A stretch of DNA of 64,000 nucleotides from Perilla frutescens (Eukaryota > Streptophyta > Magnoliopsida > Lamiales > Lamiaceae), in the NCBI GenBank assembly GCA_026008535.1, contig BRKX01000006.1:7710501-7774500 (forward strand), written 5' to 3'. The notes beneath the pieces are model-generated. The model did not search any database, had not been told where the DNA came from, and saw only the letters and a program-made list of their open reading frames with translations. How positions within the stretch are numbered: position 1 is the stretch's first letter; each line of letters begins with the position of its first letter. Of this stretch, positions 58,976-64,000 are shown in pieces. Both the position numbers and the translations under genes were made by a program.

Positions 58976-59870
58976 AAAAAAGTTATAAGAGAAATAAAAA
59001 AATTACTAAATAAGAAGATAAAAAATATTTTAAAGTTCATTAAATTCTAAAAAAAATATAATATTCAGTAAGATTAACATCAAAGTTTAGAAAATATATA
59101 TAATAGAAAATACACGAGTTATGAATTGAAAATGAGCAATTTAAAGTATACATAATAAATATCAACCTTATATTCTTCTCCAATATTACGTACTAGAAGT
59201 TAAAAAATAATAAAATAATAACAAGAAACTAGAATATACGTAAATTATGATAATAACACTTTGAAGTTTTGATATTGAAGTTGAACATGACTAATAAAAG
59301 AGAATAAACTAACATTATTACAATTACGACTTAGTAAAGTAAGTTATAAGAGAAATAATAGAAAATTATTAAATAAGAAGATAAAAAATATTTTGGAGTT
59401 GATTAAATACTAAAAAAATATAATACTCCCTCCGTCCCGTTACTAAAGTCCCATTTGGTTTGGGCACGGAGATTAAGGAGGAATGGATTAATGTGTTAAG
59501 TAGTGGGTGGAAAAAAGTGGGGTCCATTTAATTAATGGGTAGTGGGTGGAAAAGATGGAGTATTTTATTAATGTGTTAAGTAGTGGGTGGAAAAAAGTGG
59601 GGTTCATTTTTGGCTAATTTTTGCCAAAAATGGTATGGGACTTTAGTATTGGGACACCCAAATAAGGAAAGTGGGACTTTAGTATTGGGACGGAGGGAGT
59701 ATTAAGTAAGTTTAACATAAAAGTTTAGAATATATATATATATATATATAATAAAAAATACATGAGTTATGAATTGAAAATGAACAATTTAAAAGTATAC
59801 ATAATAAATAGCAACATTATATTCTTCTCCAATATTAAGCACTAAAAAGTTTAAAAAAACTTAATGCAAA
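58976..59870. repeat. Internal duplication of about 360-bp period in the hAT element, second copy split by a MITE
   Basis: The block starting AGTTATAAGAGAAATAA (about 58981 and 59344) and ending with CAATATTA.G.ACTA.AAG (about 59193 and 59831) occurs twice. Shared landmarks are AAATAAGAAGATAAAAAATA and GAGTTATGAATTGAAAATGA. The second copy is interrupted at 59426-59699 by a Stowaway MITE that the first copy lacks, so the first copy shows the empty site. Confidence 0.75.
59426..59699. mobile_element. Stowaway MITE with intact ends
   Basis: CTCCCTCCGTCCCGTTACTA on the left, and CTCCCTCCGTCCCAATACTA in reverse complement on the right, flanked by TA on both sides (59424-59425, 59700-59701). The phrase GTGTTAAGTAGTGGGTGGAA repeats inside. 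The unduplicated sister block near 59060 gives the pre-insertion site. The best-preserved Stowaway in the window. Confidence 0.9.
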
Positions 59871-60162
59871 ATTTGGATCAGCATGTAAAATTCAGTATTT
59901 TCGGTATACCTTAAAATTTCGGCATTTTCAGTATACTTTGGAAGTTCAGTATGTTCGATATATCGTATAATATCGGTATGGTACGGTATACCGAAAATAT
60001 CGGTATCACAGTATGATATCAATATCTCTCACGACGTATACTGAAACTTCGGTGTACCGAATGTTTAGGTACGAGAACGGTATGTAATTTTTTGATATCG
60101 AAATTTTGATACGGTATACGGTACGGCGTGAAATTTGGATATACCGTACCGACTCATCCCTA

Positions 60163-60768
60163 GTGTTATCTGACTTAATTGATTCAAGCAAAGTTATTTG
60201 ATTAAGTTGACATATGACAAACTAATTTACATTTTTCTCTTTAATTTTGTAGATCTTCTTTCCGATGACTTCTATATTTAAGGATATTAGTAAGTGTTTA
60301 TTTACATAATAAAAAAAATATAAACACAATTCTTCATAATGAGTATGTAATAAATGAAATAATGTAATAATATTCCAAAATAATAAAATCTCAACATAAT
60401 AAATTTCCATCAATGTATTGTTCCAAAACAACTCTAAAATTGTCCCAAAATATATTAAAAATGGAGAATCTTCATTCCAAAAATCTACAAAGGAAACTAA
60501 AAATATGTGTTAGATAAATAAAGTATCATGTATTAAGTATAAAAATATCACGGATGATGTGGACATGTATCAACATGATATTCATCTAAGATAATCGAAT
60601 GTTGGAGTTTTGGAGCCAAACTCATTCATCTGAGTTAAGTTTGCTGCATTTAAGGGAAAAATAGATCTATAAGTAGAACTATTTTGGTGTTGATTTATAT
60701 ACATCTTACGAATATTTATCTAACTATCCTTTGCATATTGCTTTCTCTAAAAATTTTCAAATTTCAAT
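60163..60768. other. Spacer left of the Harbinger coding region
   Basis: AT-rich. The left terminus of the Harbinger element should lie here or further left but I could not find convincing inverted ends. Confidence 0.4.
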
Positions 60769-61736
60769 ATGGAAAGAAGTCCTTGGACAAATTTCTACAA
60801 TTGTTCTAATTCAGAAGAAAATTTCAACTATCCACCCCAAAATCCAAACCTTCCCCCAACAAAATCTCAACTTTCATCCCCCGAATTTTTATTTGAACTC
60901 AAACTCTCAAGTGAATCCAATGGCTGCTCCTGGAGCTAAGTCGCATATGATGTATCCACCAGATTGTTATCAATATCTTTCTTATCCTCCATTTATGCCC
61001 TCTCCTCACGGATTTGCCTATGGAAGTCCATCTCAAATGCCTCCAAAATTGTCGGGAATTATTAGAAAAGATGAAGGGAGCACTCCAAGTTCCGGGCAAG
61101 GTTCATCACCACCAGGGATCGAGAGCATTAATCTCAGAGGAGATTTTGATGCTGAAGCTGAACAAAATGTGACACAACAAAAAATGGTAAGATGGACACC
61201 AAAAGAGAATGATGTTCTTGCACGTTGTTGGGTGAATATAAGTGAAGATTCGGTGGTCGGAACTGATCAGAAACTAGATCAATTTTGGATAAGGGTAGCA
61301 AAGAAGTTCAATAAAAATCATCCTCCTAACACTCCGTTGAGACTTTTCGAAGCAATGAATACGACACAAAGAAAGTCAGTGCGTTTAATGCTGAATACAC
61401 TTCTGTGAAGCAAGGTTGGGGAAGTGGTCACAATACCAAGTTATACTCATGGAGGCACTCAAAAAGTGGGAGCATAATCACAACGGACAATCTTTTAAAC
61501 TTTTAGGAATGTGGCAAATTCTTATGGATTGTCCGAAGTGGAACAACCCGGGAAATTGTGATCACCGCGGAAAAAAAATGAAAACTTCCATGTCTTGGGC
61601 ATACACATCATCTTCCAATAACGATGATATCGTTGAAGAGCGTGTCCATCCCAAGGGTCAAAAAGCAGCAAAGAAGAAAGAAAATGAAAAAGGCAAGGCA
61701 AAAATCGGTGATGCTCCCTCTTTGCATAATGTTTAA
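60769..61736 (+). pseudogene. PIF/Harbinger ORF1-type Myb/SANT protein remnant
   Basis: The likely start is the ATG at 60769 (MERSPWTNFY...), a Pro/Asn/Phe-rich N-terminus typical of this family. The frame shifts by one near 60840-60870 and continues with YPPDCYQYLSYPPF and a Gly/Ser/Pro linker. The SANT/Myb-like region follows (VRWTPKENDVLARCW, NISEDSVVGTDQK, FWIRVAKKFN). A second shift near 61330-61410 leads to the NAM-associated C-terminal region (ALKKWEHNHNGQSFKLL, WQILMDCPKWN). In the family ORF1 binds the element ends and works with the transposase; related host genes exist in plants. At least two shifts make this copy non-functional. Confidence 0.8.
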
Positions 61737-62084
61737 TCAATGATCTCATCTAATATGGATAAGTATATCTAAATTCAGGAGGGAAGAAACGAGCAATTTG
61801 AATACCAGAACAAAGTGAGTGAGTGATATATACTCACGATAGATACTTCTAGGATGGACTCGACCACCCTTCTAGCATACAACATCATGGTTGAAAAGAT
61901 TAAGAAGAAATGAGGAATGCAGTAATCCGGTCTTTCATTTATGCAGTGTGTTTATTCAAGTTTATTTATTGTATGTGTTTTTTTTTCATGTAGTGTGGTT
62001 TGTTAAGTCTATGTATTTGTTGTTTAGTTTGTGTATTGTATTTTCATTTTAATTTATGTATTGTTATTTAATTTACTTTAGTTA
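61737..62084. other. 3' part of the Harbinger ORF1 unit
   Basis: Contains a further conserved-looking segment (ATACTTCTAGGATGGACTCG near 61845) probably belonging to the ORF1 tail, then a T-rich stretch up to the solo LTR insertion site. No intact gene. Confidence 0.4.
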
Positions 62085-62089
62085 GAGCA

Positions 62090-63156
62090 TGTTAGAATTT
62101 GTTGCCTGAAACAATGTGAATTACGGATGTAAATTGCAAAGTTAAAAGTAATGTTGAAGCTAGTGTTACCACATTCCCTTCAACATGCAGCGGAAACGTA
62201 AACAAAACCTTGCACAAAACAAGTTTTAAATCACAATCCTTACGGTGTGTGATTGCCTCAAGGCGAAATTCACTATCACAAGTGAAATACAAAAACAATG
62301 CTGATGTTATCTCAGTTCACTCCCTTGACAACACTGCACAAAACATACAGAGGACTATCCTAGCTTCACTCACTCGAATAATCACTCAAAAATAAACCTA
62401 TCTAAACACATAGATAGATTACAATCAGTCACTCTAACTCCTAGACTTCTCAAAGTTGACTATATAACCTACACACACAACTGGAATGAAAGTCTCCAGC
62501 TGATTGGGACGCTAGGCAGATGTCGAGGAAGATGTCTTGGATTTCAGAGATGACACTAGATGCAAGATTCAGAGCTTCTCACAAACCACGGTGATAACCT
62601 GCTTGCATCAATGATTTTAAGGTCTAAGGAGACCTTAAATACTTTCACCATCTTGTATTGGCAGTTGCTTCACGATCCTAGATGACTTGGACTTGAATCA
62701 ACCGTCTTCCACTACCCATTGCTGAATGTGGACTTGAGATAACCGTCTTCTGCATTGCAGGGCACACGTTCTTCAATATCGTGCAATAGTAACGGTTATT
62801 CCAGTGACCCACGATCTCCTGCAACAATTAGTATTTAAGAAGGGATGAGAACATCACGTCCCCATGAAATCCGGAACAGATTTTGAACAAGTCAAAATCA
62901 AACATTATCCACGTTTTAATTCTAAATAAAATATCTAATAAATCTCTAAAATCGTGGAAAATGGTATGTGACAAAAATCACAATTTATTCAGATTAATTT
63001 AAAATAAATTAATCCAAAATACTAGGAAAGGATAATGTTAATGTTCTGAGTATTATACTCGATGTGACGAGAATGACGGAACAACATCAGATACGACATT
63101 GATTGCGATGTTATCAGTGAAGTGATAATGTCATCTAGAACACGTCATACTCAACA
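62090..63156. mobile_element. Solo LTR with exact 5-bp target duplication
   Basis: It starts TGTTAGAATTTG and ends ACTCAACA, a TG...CA pair with a short inverted TGTTRAG, and is flanked by GAGCA on both sides (62085-62089 and 63157-63161). There is no internal direct repeat, so it is one LTR, not a small complete element. The CATGCAGCGGAAAC segment near 62186 recalls Copia LTRs (recollection, not searched). It was inserted between ORF1 and the transposase frame of the Harbinger element. Confidence 0.85.
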
Positions 63157-63458
63157 GAGCATTATATTTTATTAGTTTTTTTTAAAATTCATGAGCTGTC
63201 TAATAAAAGTAAATTGGGCCAAAGTAAAAGCTACATGCCAGCTAGTAGTAGTCCATGACAACTAATGCCAGCTATCCTCCACAAAGGTTATTATATAATA
63301 TGTAATAATATATATTAAGACAACCATGATCCACTGAGTTCTATCTATATATATGAGTGGTTCATTATTCACATTTCTCACAATTCACATCTTTATTTAT
63401 TCTCTTTTCTCTCCATTTCACATCTTTGTTTTCTCCGTTCTTATTTTTTACTTCTACA

Positions 63459-64000
63459 ATGTCTGATGAACCAAATATCAATACTCATATGGCTTTTCTT
63501 AACAATTTTTTAGCTGAAGAAACAGATGATGATAAATTATTTCTCGAGATACTCGAATAACAACAAAAGTTGCTTCAAAGTGTAGCAAGTTCTTCCACCA
63601 TACCCAACAAAAGAAGAGTTACTAATCGGGATCGTGAAGCAACTATAACGCTCGTCTCTGTGATGACTATTTCTCTGAAAATCCAAGATGACCAAGTGAT
63701 ATGTTTTGGCGTCGCTTTCGAATGAGGAGAGACTTATTTGTCCACATAGTCAATGCCTTGGAGAGCCATGATGATTCTTTTCGATTGAGAGCGGATGCAT
63801 CAGGTCGAGTAGGTTTGTCACCACTTCAAAAATGCATGGTTGCAATCCGCCAATTGGTATATGAAGGTCCAGCCGACCATTATGACGAGTACTTTCGTGT
63901 TGCTGAAATAACTGCGGTAAATTGCTTGTTTTATTTTTCTTAATGTGTAATTGAGATATCACTCCAGGCGTCTCTCCTCCAGCAACATTCGGCTTCTTCT
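63459..64000 (+). pseudogene. PIF/Harbinger transposase, N-terminal part, continues past window
   Basis: The ATG at 63459 opens a short acidic frame ending TAA at 63558-63560. From about 63701 another frame encodes FWRRFRMRRDLFVHIVNALE, a RLRADASGRVGLSPLQKCMVAIRQL-like stretch (about 63785-63860) and YDEYFRVAEITA, the N-terminal signature of plant Harbinger transposase-derived proteins upstream of the DDE core. The frame change and stop show damage. A GTAAATT after ACTGCG (63915) could be an intron donor. The catalytic core would lie beyond 64000. Confidence 0.8.

Larger units (their letters stand above)
58333..60162. mobile_element. Non-autonomous hAT-type element, GGTATATCGATA subterminal arrays
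   Basis: The right end in reverse complement starts TAGGGATGAGTCGGTACGGT and the left end TACGAGTGGGGTATCG. The flanking octamers GTGTCAAC (58325-58332) and GTGTTATC (60163-60170) match at six of eight positions, suggesting an old hAT duplication. Both ends are filled with CGGTATATCG/ATATCGATAT words. The interior holds an incomplete tandem duplication and a Stowaway insertion, and no transposase. Confidence 0.7.

Noticed and set aside
60731..61408. Intact 225-codon host transcription factor
   Set aside because: The N-terminal frame from the likely start at 60769 is shifted, the C-terminal part continues in another frame, and a Harbinger transposase follows; a broken transposon ORF1 explains it better.

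Overview
This window is nuclear DNA of a flowering plant, almost certainly a eudicot. It is AT-rich and gene-poor, with GT-AG introns, two plant-type laccase genes with the standard six-exon layout, a plant ARM/TPR-repeat protein gene, and many plant transposon families: Ty3/gypsy chromovirus, hAT, PIF/Harbinger, CACTA end, Stowaway and Tourist MITEs, and a tRNA-derived SINE. Nothing in the sequence fixes the genus.

Layout. 1-5.5 kb: the 3' part of a decayed Ty3/gypsy chromovirus with a complete 3' LTR. 5.5-16.5 kb: nested repeats only (a DNA-type element with an LTR-like element inside it, long-TIR elements, MITEs, tandem repeats). 16.6-19.4 kb: laccase copy A on the minus strand, all six exons recognisable, but exon 4 is tandemly duplicated and both copies carry the same in-frame stop. 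20-30.9 kb: SINE with target duplication, three MITE classes, two hAT-type elements (one with a transposase remnant), AT-rich spacer. 33.8-36.1 kb: laccase copy B, minus strand, intact (565 aa predicted). 36.8-42 kb: a cluster of small inverted-repeat elements. 44.4-48.7 kb: an intact gene for a 624-aa ARM/TPR protein, minus strand, with a non-coding first exon. 49-57 kb: MITEs, two possible non-coding or decayed transcription units, tandem repeats. 56.9-58.2 kb: a second copy, inverted, of the LTR-like element seen near 7 kb. 58.3-60.2 kb: a third hAT-type element. 60.7-64 kb: a broken PIF/Harbinger element (Myb/SANT-type ORF1 and the start of the transposase) split by a solo LTR and leaving the window at the right edge.

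Function. Only three host genes are supported. The laccases are secreted multicopper oxidases of the family that oxidises monolignols and other phenolics in the cell wall; A and B are same-strand paralogues with identical exon 2, 3, 5 and 6 lengths, so they come from a gene duplication later separated by about 14 kb of repeats. The ARM/TPR protein is probably a cytosolic scaffold of unknown role. I saw no CRISPR array, rRNA gene or free-standing tRNA gene. I found no convincing new biological system; the most unusual signals are the duplicated stop-bearing laccase exon, a GC-rich palindromic module that differs between two related LTR-like elements while the flanks are kept, and the shared subterminal-array design of three hAT elements.
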